Positions 36,301-44,872 of a stretch of DNA of 64,000 nt are shown one piece after another (position 1 is the stretch's first letter; every line of letters begins with the position of its first letter). The translations under genes were made by a program, and so were the position numbers. The notes under the pieces were generated by a model, which saw only the letters and a program-made list of their open reading frames with translations, was not told where the DNA came from and made no database searches. Location: positions 184,106 to 248,105 of the forward strand of contig JAFSXU010000034.1 in assembly GCA_017443895.1 (NCBI GenBank), in the 5' to 3' direction. This DNA comes from Clostridia bacterium. Its GTDB lineage: Bacteria > Bacillota > Clostridia > UBA1381.

Positions 36301-39300
36301 GCACCAGTTTACGCCGAGTCTGTTGACATTCTGCGGTACGGTAATCTGCTTTAAGAGTGTCTGGTAACCGCTTTGGGTATTTGTGGTATACTCTGTACTT
36401 GCGTTACCGTCCTTTATGTACCAGCTTCCGCCAAACTGACTCTTTTTTGAGGTTGTGCCCTGGAAGCCCTCGTATGAGAGATACGGACCGTTTACCTTTG
36501 ATGTGTCAAGCTGATAGAATTTACTCATTCTGTAATCCTGAGAAACCCAATAGCTTATTCCGCTTGTAACCCTTAAATCAGGTCCACCGTCGGTTGATGC
36601 GTTTGCACGGTTTGAAATATAGGCAAAGCCCTCATATGCGGCTGTTATTCCCTCCGCACCGACAAACTTTAATGCCATATTCTCCGATGCGGTATCGTCC
36701 TTCTCAAATTTACCGCTTATAAGCGCCTCATCATCGTTTGTTCTTGAAACATTTGATAAAGCACTCTCCAATAACTGGTTCATATCATAGTGCTGTACAC
36801 CCTGCTTCTCATCTGCAATTGCAGGATCGTATGATGTCCACATTTTTGGCATCATGGCAGGGATAATGTCCTCAAATGAACCGTTTTTAAGGCTTTCCTG
36901 TAATTTTGCAACTTCTATTGTAATATCAGAATACACCGCAACATTCTTTGCATATGCCGCACGGACAATAACATTTCCTTCCGTTGCGGTTTTTGTGACT
37001 GATAATTTACCGCTTGCGTCAATGCTTACGCCCTCGTATGTTGTAGCATTTCCGGCATTGTCAACAAGACTCCAAACAATCTCGGTGCTTGTTTCCTCAG
37101 TCATTGGGTTATGGTACCTTGCGCTAAGATCAATAGAGTTTGCTATATCCGATACCGGAACGGGAACAGAGCTTATAGGCGCTGTAATCGCTACATTCTC
37201 GGTTGCATACTCTATAACAATCGCAGGCTTTATTATGTCAAGATTGTCCTGAAGCTCTGTAAATTTTGACACAAGTGCGGAATAATTTGCATACGATGAA
37301 TCAATATCCTTTGAGAAATACTTGTTTGCATCTGCGCCGTTATAGTTTGGCACTACCAAAAAGCTTATTTGGTTTTCTGTGCCGTTTAAATATCCGTTCT
37401 TGTTTGTATCACCGTCAATGCCTGTACCCAGCATATAATCGGTAATGTCAATTTCCGTCTGCCAATTTTTTATAGTTTCGGTTTCTACCCTTGTGTTTGC
37501 ATAAATATATGCTGCCTTTGTAAAGCGGTTTAGCTTTATATCGGTTACATCGTCATTATCCTCAATTGACGGTGCAAGCAAAGCTGTATCAATAATCGTC
37601 TTTTTTGCATCGTATGAATTAACGGTTGCATCCTGCTCGTTCCAGTCGTTTGAGAACGGCTTTAAGTTAAGCTTTTGATCCCTTGACAATACGGTTGTCA
37701 AGCGAAGCTTTATTGATGTTATCTTCTTATCAGTAACAGCATCTTTTAAGCCCGTTATATCAAACTTTAAACCGCCAACAAATGCACGGTCGCTTGTACC
37801 GTCTGTGTTTCTAAGCTCAACCTCGGCACTGTTTACATTCTTTGCATCGGTGTTGCCGGCTCTGAATAATACATCGTCTGTAGGATAAATAACTGACGGT
37901 GCCACATCCTCGCCCATCTGTACCGATACGCTCTTTGTGCCTGAAATATTTGAATCCTTTACCTTAGCCGCTATGGTTGCTGTCGCACCGTCTGTTGCGG
38001 ACTCGGTGGTTGAGACGGTGTATTTGCCGTTATTCTCCGTACCCACAAATGTGCCCGCAGGTGCAGCTTTGATACTCCACTCAAATTCCGCCTCTGTTTC
38101 CAAACCGTATGCGTCAATGGCAGATGCGGTATATGTATTTGATTTTATTTTGTGCTTTGGTGTAATCTCAAAATTATCTGCACCCGAAATATTTACGGAA
38201 ACCGCATCGGTTGCAGGTCTTGTAATTTTTAAGTTTTTATATGTTACACTGCCCTTTGCGTGTCTGATATAGAGCATAATTTCAGGGTATGAATTATCAA
38301 CATTAGGTGTGAATTTACCTGTTATTGTTCCGCTGCCTGTATAATCGGTGTCGCTTTGCTTTACCTTTACAATATTTCCTGTTGTTACCGACTGCGTTTC
38401 CTTGTTTGAGCCGTCAAGATACATTGCACGAGCCACTGCATATATAACGGGGTCTGTGGCAAGGTTTGAGTTCATTTTTTCGATATTATACTCATAATCA
38501 ACGCTGAATGTGTACTCAATATCTTTTCCAAGCTTAATATCAGACATTGTCTTTCTTGCCTGGATAATATCGTTGTTGTTATCCTCCGATGTGCTTGTAA
38601 GGGTTATGTAATCACCCTTTACGGTGCTTCCTGCGGTGCTTACCGTTCCGCTTTGCGATGTGGCAGTACCTCCGCCCTTTACCTCGTGGAGCTTCCACTC
38701 GGTATTTGCATCGGAGGCATAAACTATCTGTGAACCGCTTTTTAAAACCGTAAGATTTACCTCGTAAATCTTGCTTACATTGCCAACGCTTGCAGATATT
38801 TTAATAGCCTGTGTTTTTGCGCCCTCCTCTACAGTAAGCACGCCTGTATTTGAAATTGAAACCTTTGTACCCTGCTTAACCTCCCATGTAACGGTCTGAT
38901 TTGCCATGGCCGATGAATACTGGTCATATACAACGGCACTGTAGCTTTTGGTTACAGGCAAATCGTCCTGTGCAGTTTCAATATTATCATCGCCCGATAC
39001 AGTAATACTTGCAGGTACCGATGCGGCACGCTTTTCTACCGTAACTGTCTTTGATGCCGATACCTCGGTACCCGAAACGGATGCTGTAATTACAGCACTG
39101 TCGCCGTCAGATGTGGTGTTGGTTGTTGAAACGGTGTATGAGCCGTTTGCGTTGGTTACACCCGTAAGTGTTCCGTTTCCTATGCCCCATGTAACGGTTT
39201 GGTCTGTCATTTCGGTATGAAACTGGTCATAAACCTTTGCGGTATATGTTTTTTGGCCGATTGGCTCCTCCTCACTTACGCCTATCTTGTCATCGCCGGA

Positions 39301-40044
39301 AATTTCAACGCTTGTTACTACAGGCTTATCCTGATACTCGATTGTAAGCTGTGGGTGAAGATCGGAATCGCTGAGATCGGTCTTGTCAAAGCCTGTGTTT
39401 GTGATTGTGGATAGAGTTGCCTCTTTTGAGAAGAATTTATTTGATTGTGATATATTTGTAGAGCTTGAAGCACCGCTTATAATAATATCAAAATTTGAAT
39501 TTGATGTTACGGAGCTTACAGGGATTTGTATATTGGTTGTCCACTTGTCAACAGTCGCAAAATCAGAGCCTACCTTGTCACTTGCGCCTGCTGATGTAAG
39601 AGCCTTGCCCGTACCGTTAGCCTTAAAGGTTGCTATGGGCTGATTTGAAAGAGCTGTGTTTATATCCGTAACAAGCTGTGCGCCTGTGCCCATTTTAGAG
39701 CCTGTGTTCTCCGTTGTCCACTCGTCTGTGGAAAGAGTATAAATTCCCATATCAACATTTGACTTTACACGCTCGGAAACAAGACGCAAGGTCACACTTT
39801 TTATAACCTTTGCGCTGTCGGTTTGAGGAATTGCAAACCGAAACATAGGATACATCTTGTTCCCCGAATGCAGTTCAAGAGTTGTTAACGCTCCGTAATT
39901 TGTTGTGTTTCCTACTCTTGCAATGTTGTCATATGTAAGCGTTGCCAATGCCGTGTCGTTTTCTGCTAAAACGGGCATAACCGCAAATGATGCAAGCATT
40001 GAAACAGATGCTAAAACAGCAACAACCTTTCTTAGTATTTTCAT
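33325..40044 (-). CDS. Giant SLH-anchored multi-module surface protein (2239 aa)
   Basis: Signal peptide 1-28. Approximate order: DNRLRE-like domain (30-240), two BIG2/Ig-like domains (245-435), a module shared with the 891-aa protein (436-610), an Ig-like domain (615-710), a second DNRLRE-like domain (718-965), an Ig-like domain, a CBM4/9-like domain (from KNGSFEDIIPA), an Ig-like domain, further CBM-like domains (from VNGSFSDIEDN), two Ig-like domains, a glycine/serine/asparagine-rich linker and three SLH repeats (about 2058-2239; ITRAEFVKIL, ISRQEMCVMI, STRAQAAVMI). No catalytic domain is recognised. It probably holds polysaccharide at the wall. The gene is first in an operon driven from 40122-40186. 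Confidence 0.9.
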   Translation of the reverse strand: MKILRKVVAVLASVSMLASFAVMPVLAENDTALATLTYDNIARVGNTTNYGALTTLELHSGNKMYPMFRFAIPQTDSAKVIKSVTLRLVSERVKSNVDMGIYTLSTDEWTTENTGSKMGTGAQLVTDINTALSNQPIATFKANGTGKALTSAGASDKVGSDFATVDKWTTNIQIPVSSVTSNSNFDIIISGASSSTNISQSNKFFSKEATLSTITNTGFDKTDLSDSDLHPQLTIEYQDKPVVTSVEISGDDKIGVSEEEPIGQKTYTAKVYDQFHTEMTDQTVTWGIGNGTLTGVTNANGSYTVSTTNTTSDGDSAVITASVSGTEVSASKTVTVEKRAASVPASITVSGDDNIETAQDDLPVTKSYSAVVYDQYSSAMANQTVTWEVKQGTKVSISNTGVLTVEEGAKTQAIKISASVGNVSKIYEVNLTVLKSGSQIVYASDANTEWKLHEVKGGGTATSQSGTVSTAGSTVKGDYITLTSTSEDNNNDIIQARKTMSDIKLGKDIEYTFSVDYEYNIEKMNSNLATDPVIYAVARAMYLDGSNKETQSVTTGNIVKVKQSDTDYTGSGTITGKFTPNVDNSYPEIMLYIRHAKGSVTYKNLKITRPATDAVSVNISGADNFEITPKHKIKSNTYTASAIDAYGLETEAEFEWSIKAAPAGTFVGTENNGKYTVSTTESATDGATATIAAKVKDSNISGTKSVSVQMGEDVAPSVIYPTDDVLFRAGNTDAKNVNSAEVELRNTDGTSDRAFVGGLKFDITGLKDAVTDKKITSIKLRLTTVLSRDQKLNLKPFSNDWNEQDATVNSYDAKKTIIDTALLAPSIEDNDDVTDIKLNRFTKAAYIYANTRVETETIKNWQTEIDITDYMLGTGIDGDTNKNGYLNGTENQISFLVVPNYNGADANKYFSKDIDSSYANYSALVSKFTELQDNLDIIKPAIVIEYATENVAITAPISSVPVPVSDIANSIDLSARYHNPMTEETSTEIVWSLVDNAGNATTYEGVSIDASGKLSVTKTATEGNVIVRAAYAKNVAVYSDITIEVAKLQESLKNGSFEDIIPAMMPKMWTSYDPAIADEKQGVQHYDMNQLLESALSNVSRTNDDEALISGKFEKDDTASENMALKFVGAEGITAAYEGFAYISNRANASTDGGPDLRVTSGISYWVSQDYRMSKFYQLDTSKVNGPYLSYEGFQGTTSKKSQFGGSWYIKDGNASTEYTTNTQSGYQTLLKQITVPQNVNRLGVNWCFKGAQGTIYYRNFNLVPQGIDTTKTAVDGKNTLKVTDKMSWTSHPIAVSQGEEYTYRFSAMTDNKASIKTEVVFKASDGTVIDTQTVSNPASTAWVLKDSTVTVPNGSAYAQIVLKNGASNGDVWYDNVVFAKTSTPVVSSVKISENSSMYIIPQEGTHRYNFDAKVSDQFNDEIDGEVVWSVDRKDVSITSGGILLVSNTASEGSVTVTATVSGTSVTDSVVITLTRSPQNAQSVTLVNGSFSDIEDNIPVGWTDSDMFISLANATFDTSLSGWGTTSNTYAAGDSSADVVWDGTVDHTQNNGGAAKIENIDRALGYVRFSNNIDIQGGHTYKFSVWVKTDNVSTDSNVYADILTYDKNGTTLDESKNLLVLKMNKENPTDTSDWTELTGQLRVPNDAIKLRVDLRYRGGANNQNGTVWYDDLKITKLAGMDNGALVLEGYELEDFELTRGYGEKWDSSHIEGITPGQDYVYSVKVKTFNANKGAYVKVSYYDEADNLISETLSDKVISDTETEIKGVTTAPVGAKYAVMSLCIDGAGRAWFNDANFETKAPTQVKAISIIGSEAVSAPSINYYSVEVTDQYGFKLDNINIEIDSEALPTGVAYDKAEGKLSVLDSAKPGEGVTLRATYGDLVATKAVSTLADTESISINGPQTVTTSPTVLRTYTYALKNQAGQTIKASDAVWSVTGGLSIANGVLSIPSGTSAKTVTITASYDKKTDSKTVTIKADTNTAGSNGGGGGGGGENYSGGATANSGTTSTGTGPMGNFGSAAGNAGDNNSGNVIPDAGQGIIPQPDPNYFTQGMENIGGFSDIATVPWAQKAIVSLSSVKIINGKGQGRFAPNDNITRAEFVKILMGTLEYGHLITDKSSDNPFTDLSEDWYVDSVSTAYKYGIVTGRTATTFAPYDPISRQEMCVMINRAMDTAKIGMNMGAEVKFNDEADIESYAKSAVVAMSRAGIVSGFLDGTFKPHQKSTRAQAAVMIYRMAGGTQ

Positions 40045-40121
40045 ATCAAAATCCTCCCCGTATAAGAATTGAAAAACATAGTCTTATCTGAATTTGGGTA
40101 TACCCCCAATACTACATTATA

Positions 40122-40186
40122 ATTATAACAAACAGGTTACACTTTCTCAACTTTGTTTTTTAACAAAGTATTTTGTTTTGTTATAA
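40122..40186 (-). promoter_or_regulatory. Promoter of the 2239-aa gene with cluster operator
   Basis: On the minus strand TTGAGA (40145-40150), 17 bases, TATAAT (40122-40127). The operator GTTAAAAAACAAAGTTGAG (40146-40164) overlaps the -35 and is part of a perfect 7-base inverted repeat, CTTTGTT-AAAA-AACAAAG (40151-40168). A weaker distal copy begins at 40171, exactly 20 bases further up. The same 19 bases recur before the 891-aa gene. Confidence 0.75.
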
Positions 40187-40200
40187 TTTCAAACAAAAAG

Positions 40201-40223
40201 CCCGAGGCTGATGATACCTCGGG
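40201..40223 (-). terminator. Terminator after the 56-residue peptide gene
   Basis: CCCGAGG (40201-40207) pairs with CCTCGGG (40217-40223), with T-runs on both strands. Confidence 0.8.
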
Positions 40224-40270
40224 TTTTTCGTCCCAAATATTTTTAAAAGATCTTTTTATGAAGTTATTTC

Positions 40271-40441
40271 TCAGTCGGTGTAGCTCTCCCACTGATCTGA
40301 ATCGCCTACATCGATTTTTTGTATATTGGCACCATCTATACCGCCGTATAAATTCATATCGGTTGCAACCGATGCAGTTAAAATATCCTCAGCCTCGAAG
40401 GTAATAACTTCAATTCTTGGTTTAATATACATATCTTTCAT
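40271..40441 (-). CDS. 56-residue acidic peptide of unknown function
   Basis: ATG at 40441 with AAGGAGG nine bases before it; TGA at 40271-40273. The peptide starts MKDMYIKPRIEVITFEAEDI and is acidic towards the C-terminus, ending DSDQWESYTD. It has no signal peptide, membrane helix or cysteine. Its start resembles short clostridial proteins of the form KKY-KPxIEV-F-xEDIITTS, which are commonly annotated hypothetical. It lies 21 bases after the beta-helix protein gene and before a terminator, so it ends that operon. Too short for routine gene callers. Confidence 0.7.
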   Translation of the reverse strand: MKDMYIKPRIEVITFEAEDILTASVATDMNLYGGIDGANIQKIDVGDSDQWESYTD

Positions 40442-40462
40442 CAATTCTTACCTCCTTACTGA

Positions 40463-42655
40463 TTATTTGGCAAACCACATTGCATTATAGTCATGTCCTG
40501 CAATCATATTGGTTAATACAATACCGAACTTAACTGCACCTTGTTCTGCCTTCGTTAAGTCAACCTGTTGTGTTACAGTTTTAAAGGTTTGTCCATTAGC
40601 AAGACCATTAAGGTCAATGATTTTCCATTCAATATCAACTGTACCGCTTGTTTCTTCAGTTGAATATGAAGCCGTAAAGCCCTTTTCATCATCTGAGGTT
40701 GTTGCTGTAGGTGTATAAACAACGCCGTCAGTGTATATAGGTGCAGGAGCTGACTTTTCGGCGATAACACCGTTTACAAGCCCGTAATTTTCACTGCTCC
40801 AAGTAGCACCAAAGTTTGCAAGTGTACCGCTTACAAGGCTGTAGCCTATATGCGCTGCGGCTATCTCATCGGAAAGTGCCAATGTGCCCGTTACAGATGC
40901 ATTTTCACCAACTATAATCTGTGGCTTGTCCGAACCGCTATTTATTCCGTTAATTGTTGTTGTACCGCTAACTGTAGATGTACCCACAACCCTTACATGA
41001 CCGTATGTAGCAAGATCTGTTACACCGGTATTTGTAAGGATTACTCGTGTATCATCGCCCGTTCCGCCGACATTTAGCGTATTAACAGTACAACCTGTAA
41101 AGTTAATGCCGTTGTTCTTTACATCAAATTTACCGTTAAATGTTACATTGTTGGCATTAAGTCTGTAGCTACCGAAGTTTGCAAGCTCAATATTGCCTGT
41201 AATGCTCTTATTGTTTCCGTTGATTGCAACGGTAAACGCTGTCTTATTATTATTGACTTTATAGTCGATGACATAAAGGCTACTGCCTAAATCTACATCA
41301 CTAACCAAATCAATAGTTGAATCATTTGGTATTGCAGCAGCAACAGCCTCTTTAAAGTCAGCATAACCAACATTACCAATCATAGCAACTGTATTTGCAA
41401 TATAACCTGCGCTTGAAACAGTGTATGTACTGTTGCTCCATGTAGGTGTAAAGTTTGCAACAGTTCCGTCTACAAGGTCATAATTATTTGTTGTCTGAGT
41501 TGCAAGGTCAATACTGCCATCAAAGGACAATGTAGCTGTGCCCGGTACAGATGCCGTATCATTCATTATAAATCGGGGACTGTTTGCATTACCAATGCCC
41601 TTGACTGCTATACTGTTTGTAATACTTGATGTACCGTTAAGCGAAATTCTACCGTATGTTTCCACATCGCTAACCGTTGTATTTGTAAGTGCTACATTTG
41701 TGTTTCCGTATGATCCACCTACCTTTAATACTCCGCTTATATCACAGTCGGTTAAAGTAAGCTGCTGTGCTTTTGCATCAATAGTATTTGCAAATTCTAC
41801 ATTACTTGCCGTAAGAGCGGCAGCTAACTCAAGTGTTTGGCCACTTATTACCGGCTTTGTTGTGCCTGTGCCTGTAAATGTAAGAGCTTTACTGAGTATT
41901 GTAAAATTGCTTATTGTTGTATCTCTCAACAATGTAATGGTATCACCGGCACTTGCCGCAGTTATGGCATCTTCCAATGATTCATAGGTTGTGCCACCGA
42001 TTTGAGCCACCTCGGGATTGATTACCATGTATGGCATATTTGCACCGTCAATATTGATTTGTAGCTGTTTGTTTGTACTCGTTTTAAATGGATTTGTCGT
42101 AAGCAAAATCTTTACTTTACCATTTTCATCTGCATTACTTTTTAATGTTGTCAGTGCTGAGTCCTTAATAGTGATTGTTGCAAAGCTGTTAGCAGGTGCA
42201 CTAACGGACGCTATCGGTGTCGGCGTGTTTGTAGCACTATTGCTATATATATCACTTCCTGCTGTTGATGAGTTAAATGCTGTGTCAGGCATATCATAAT
42301 CCCATATATACGCACCCAAGGTTTGATTGTTTGAATCAGCATTTACAGTAACATTTGCAGTCAGTTTTATAGTATCGATGTTGTTCAATGCTACATCTTC
42401 ATCAAGATCAAATTCATATACAGCACCAAAACGGGCATTTCTTTGTATTTCTTTTGAACCATTGGATGTTTCCTTGCTAAGACCGGTCAATATGGCACCA
42501 CTGTTCCAACCTGTGCCCTCGCCGTTAAAACGGAACCATGCACCGGTTTCAGGGTATAACTTTGTTGCACCGTCCGCCATTACCGGGACAACTGCAAAAG
42601 TTGCAAGCATAGCCGTTGCGCAAATTGCGGCTATTGCTTTTTTTAATAAATTCAT
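40463..42655 (-). CDS. Secreted beta-helix repeat protein
   Basis: A 730-residue protein. The signal peptide begins MNLLKKAIAAICATA at an ATG (42655) with GAAGGAGGAG upstream; an in-frame start 14 codons earlier would hide it. Residues about 30-230 resemble the DNRLRE-like start of the neighbouring surface proteins. Two parallel beta-helix regions follow (about 235-420 and 435-630), each opened by a TTYESLEDAITAASAGDTI or GYADFKEAVAAAIPNDSTI motif and rich in NVxF/NTxVxD turns. No pectate-lyase catalytic residues were recognised, so an adhesin or binding role is as likely as enzymatic activity. No SLH or sortase motif is present. Confidence 0.85.
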   Translation of the reverse strand: MNLLKKAIAAICATAMLATFAVVPVMADGATKLYPETGAWFRFNGEGTGWNSGAILTGLSKETSNGSKEIQRNARFGAVYEFDLDEDVALNNIDTIKLTANVTVNADSNNQTLGAYIWDYDMPDTAFNSSTAGSDIYSNSATNTPTPIASVSAPANSFATITIKDSALTTLKSNADENGKVKILLTTNPFKTSTNKQLQINIDGANMPYMVINPEVAQIGGTTYESLEDAITAASAGDTITLLRDTTISNFTILSKALTFTGTGTTKPVISGQTLELAAALTASNVEFANTIDAKAQQLTLTDCDISGVLKVGGSYGNTNVALTNTTVSDVETYGRISLNGTSSITNSIAVKGIGNANSPRFIMNDTASVPGTATLSFDGSIDLATQTTNNYDLVDGTVANFTPTWSNSTYTVSSAGYIANTVAMIGNVGYADFKEAVAAAIPNDSTIDLVSDVDLGSSLYVIDYKVNNNKTAFTVAINGNNKSITGNIELANFGSYRLNANNVTFNGKFDVKNNGINFTGCTVNTLNVGGTGDDTRVILTNTGVTDLATYGHVRVVGTSTVSGTTTINGINSGSDKPQIIVGENASVTGTLALSDEIAAAHIGYSLVSGTLANFGATWSSENYGLVNGVIAEKSAPAPIYTDGVVYTPTATTSDDEKGFTASYSTEETSGTVDIEWKIIDLNGLANGQTFKTVTQQVDLTKAEQGAVKFGIVLTNMIAGHDYNAMWFAK

Positions 42656-42687
42656 TTTTAATATCTCCTCCTTCTTCAAAAATTTTT

Positions 42688-42741
42688 GTAATTTCACGGC
42701 ATTTGGGAAACTATGAAATTACAGCCGTAAAATTCTTACGG
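42688..42741 (-). promoter_or_regulatory. Hairpins in the leader of the beta-helix gene
   Basis: GTAATTTCA (42688-42696) pairs with TGAAATTAC (42714-42722), and CCGTAA (42725-42730) with TTACGG (42736-42741). They stand directly before the SD. No convincing sigma-A promoter or cluster operator was seen upstream, so the promoter of this operon is unresolved. Confidence 0.45.
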
Positions 42742-42780
42742 ATTTTACATATTTATTGCGAAAATTTTAGAAATTCGCAC

Positions 42781-42942
42781 CACGGACATCCGTCCGTTAT
42801 GATAAACAGCCCACTGATTTGGGAACGGTGAGCTGTGTTATCCACTTTAAGGCTTTGAGCATTGTATCTTAACGCTTACCCCTCATCCGAGTTTTGCCAA
42901 AGGCAAAACCCACCTTCCCCACCAAAGGGGAAGGCAATAGGC
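42781..42942. repeat. Compound intergenic repeat of stacked hairpins
   Basis: Four hairpins in a row: CGGAC/GTCCG near 42783-42796; a long imperfect one from GATAAACAGC to GCTGTGTTATC (about 42801-42842); GTTTTGCC/GGCAAAAC (42891-42909); and CCTTCCCC/GGGGAAGG (42913-42934). The last two resemble a dispersed repeat that I associate with clostridial intergenic regions; this is from memory. They may also terminate the 641-aa gene just upstream. No coding potential. Confidence 0.5.
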
Positions 42943-42943
42943 A

Positions 42944-44869
42944 CTACTGCACTCGTTCAAATACGATATTTTTAATATTTATAAGGTAGGTATTTGGCAC
43001 TTCCTTATCGGTTATAACAAGCGTATTTGTGCCTGTTTCAAGCTCAACCTCGCCCAAGTCCTCATACACATATGCAGACCATGCGCCTGTTTGTGCAAAG
43101 GTATGGTCAAAGGCTTTGCAGTTTATATTAAAGGTAGCCGTTCCGCCGCCGCTGTTTACATTTGCGGAATAGTAAACCTTCATGCTGTAGGTACCCTCCA
43201 TTTGAGCGTCAAACTCAAATGTCATTTTCTGGTCGGTACGGAAGTTTTCAACATAGGAGTTTTCGCCCTCACCAAAAACATTTAACATACCGCCCTCAAC
43301 CTTTGCACGCTCTGCAAGGACACGGATAGTTGTCTGTATTTCCTCACTGCTTTCAAAGCTTGCGTGGAGCTTGGGACCGTTTCCGCCTGCGACATAACAC
43401 CAAATCTTCTCATCGGCTTTATTATAGTTATCGTAATCTGTTGTAGTAACAAACAACTCAACTGTATTATCGCTCATATGCGCCTTTAAATCGGCAATAT
43501 CAAGCGTAAATGTGTACTTATCGCCGTCTTTTTGAGCTACTGAAACAGGTTTTGTTTTTTTCTCCTGCGCTACGGCACCCTCGGTATTACCCCATGTAGG
43601 CAACAGCTTTGTTATACTATCAACAACTGAGTTATAGCCAAGCTTATTATCACTTGCAACGGCGTTGGAGTTTAAAACCCTAAAGAAATCGGTATTATTC
43701 CAATCGGTATCGCTTACAGGCGTATCATAATAGAACACACCAAGCTCACCGCTGCCCTTTTCTGCCTTTAGATTAAGAGTTATACTCTTTAGCTTATCCT
43801 CACGCTTCAGGATATCCGAAATATCAAATCTCAAAAGCAGAGCAAAGCCGTTCATTCCCTGAACCTCGGCGCTCATTTTAAGGCCTGTTACATCGTCGTT
43901 TGTGTCCATAAACTGTGCATTTGAGCCGTACAGACGGTAATACATGGTATTTTGGTTTGTACTCTTTCTTATTGCCAATGCCGACTGATAATATGTATTT
44001 GTTTCGGGAGTATCTGCCGCCGCCTCCGACACCACACTTGGCACAACCCTATGCTTTGCATTTAAGGCGCGGTCAATAATACTTAAAATCTCGGCACGGG
44101 TTACAGGCCGTTCTCCCCCGAATGTGCCGTCGGGGTAACCGCCCATAATTCCCGACATAAACACCTTTACAACCGCATCATGGTTTTCACTCCTGCATTT
44201 AGCAAGGTCGGGGATCATTGCCTTATATTTATCAAGGTTTGACGGAAAATACTCGCCCTTTAATGTAACGGCAATCGCTTTTGCGACCTGCTCCCTTGTT
44301 AATTTTGCGGAGTAGTCACCGTACTCGCCCATATCAAACATTCCCTTATTCAGTAATGATCTTATATAAGGGATTGCCCAGTTACCCTCGGTTATCTGAT
44401 AGAACACACCTGTCCATGCACTGTAAATCTTTGCAAATTCCGCCGCAGATACAGGGTTATCGGGTCTGAACTTACCGTCGGGATAGCCGTCAAGATAGTT
44501 CTTTTTCGTACACTCAACTATTATTTGCTCTGCCCAGTGCCCGTTACAGTCGGCAAACTTTGAAGCCTCAAAGCCCAAGCCTCCGGCAGAGCCCGGAGAT
44601 GAGGAATTACCGTTATTCATGGTCATTTCCTCGTTGCCCTCTTCCTCGTCCTTATTTGACGGAACAGGTGTCGGGCTTGCTTCGGTATCGGCGTTATTGC
44701 TATCATCAGCCGTTTGCGGTGTCGGGCTTGGGGTTGCCTCGTCCTCCACCTCGTTACCGTCTGCATCATTTGAAGTGGATGCATAACTCTCCTCTGCATA
44801 CGCCACATACGGAACATATACCGCACTCAGCATGGACAGTGCGATTATAAATGAAATCAGTTTTTTCAT
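42944..44869 (-). CDS. SLH-domain surface protein with DNRLRE-like and CBM6/35-like domains
   Basis: A 641-residue protein. Signal peptide 1-25 (ending AYAE), a Pro/Thr/Asp/Glu-rich linker (about 30-95) with TPSPTPQ and ASPTPVP, three SLH repeats (about 105-275; VSAAEFAKIY, LTREQVAKAI, VTRAEILSII), a DNRLRE-like domain (about 290-510) and a C-terminal domain (about 515-641) that looks like CBM6/35 (GTYSMKVYYSAN, GTNTLVITD). It begins three bases after the stop of the 1261-aa enzyme candidate, so the two are co-translated. It may tether that enzyme's substrate to the wall. Confidence 0.88.
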   Translation of the reverse strand: MKKLISFIIALSMLSAVYVPYVAYAEESYASTSNDADGNEVEDEATPSPTPQTADDSNNADTEASPTPVPSNKDEEEGNEEMTMNNGNSSSPGSAGGLGFEASKFADCNGHWAEQIIVECTKKNYLDGYPDGKFRPDNPVSAAEFAKIYSAWTGVFYQITEGNWAIPYIRSLLNKGMFDMGEYGDYSAKLTREQVAKAIAVTLKGEYFPSNLDKYKAMIPDLAKCRSENHDAVVKVFMSGIMGGYPDGTFGGERPVTRAEILSIIDRALNAKHRVVPSVVSEAAADTPETNTYYQSALAIRKSTNQNTMYYRLYGSNAQFMDTNDDVTGLKMSAEVQGMNGFALLLRFDISDILKREDKLKSITLNLKAEKGSGELGVFYYDTPVSDTDWNNTDFFRVLNSNAVASDNKLGYNSVVDSITKLLPTWGNTEGAVAQEKKTKPVSVAQKDGDKYTFTLDIADLKAHMSDNTVELFVTTTDYDNYNKADEKIWCYVAGGNGPKLHASFESSEEIQTTIRVLAERAKVEGGMLNVFGEGENSYVENFRTDQKMTFEFDAQMEGTYSMKVYYSANVNSGGGTATFNINCKAFDHTFAQTGAWSAYVYEDLGEVELETGTNTLVITDKEVPNTYLINIKNIVFERVQ

Positions 44870-44872
44870 AAA

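Noticed and set aside
40463..42655. Calling the beta-helix protein a pectate lyase.
   Set aside because: The parallel beta-helix is clear, but no calcium-aspartate cluster or catalytic arginine/lysine motif could be identified.
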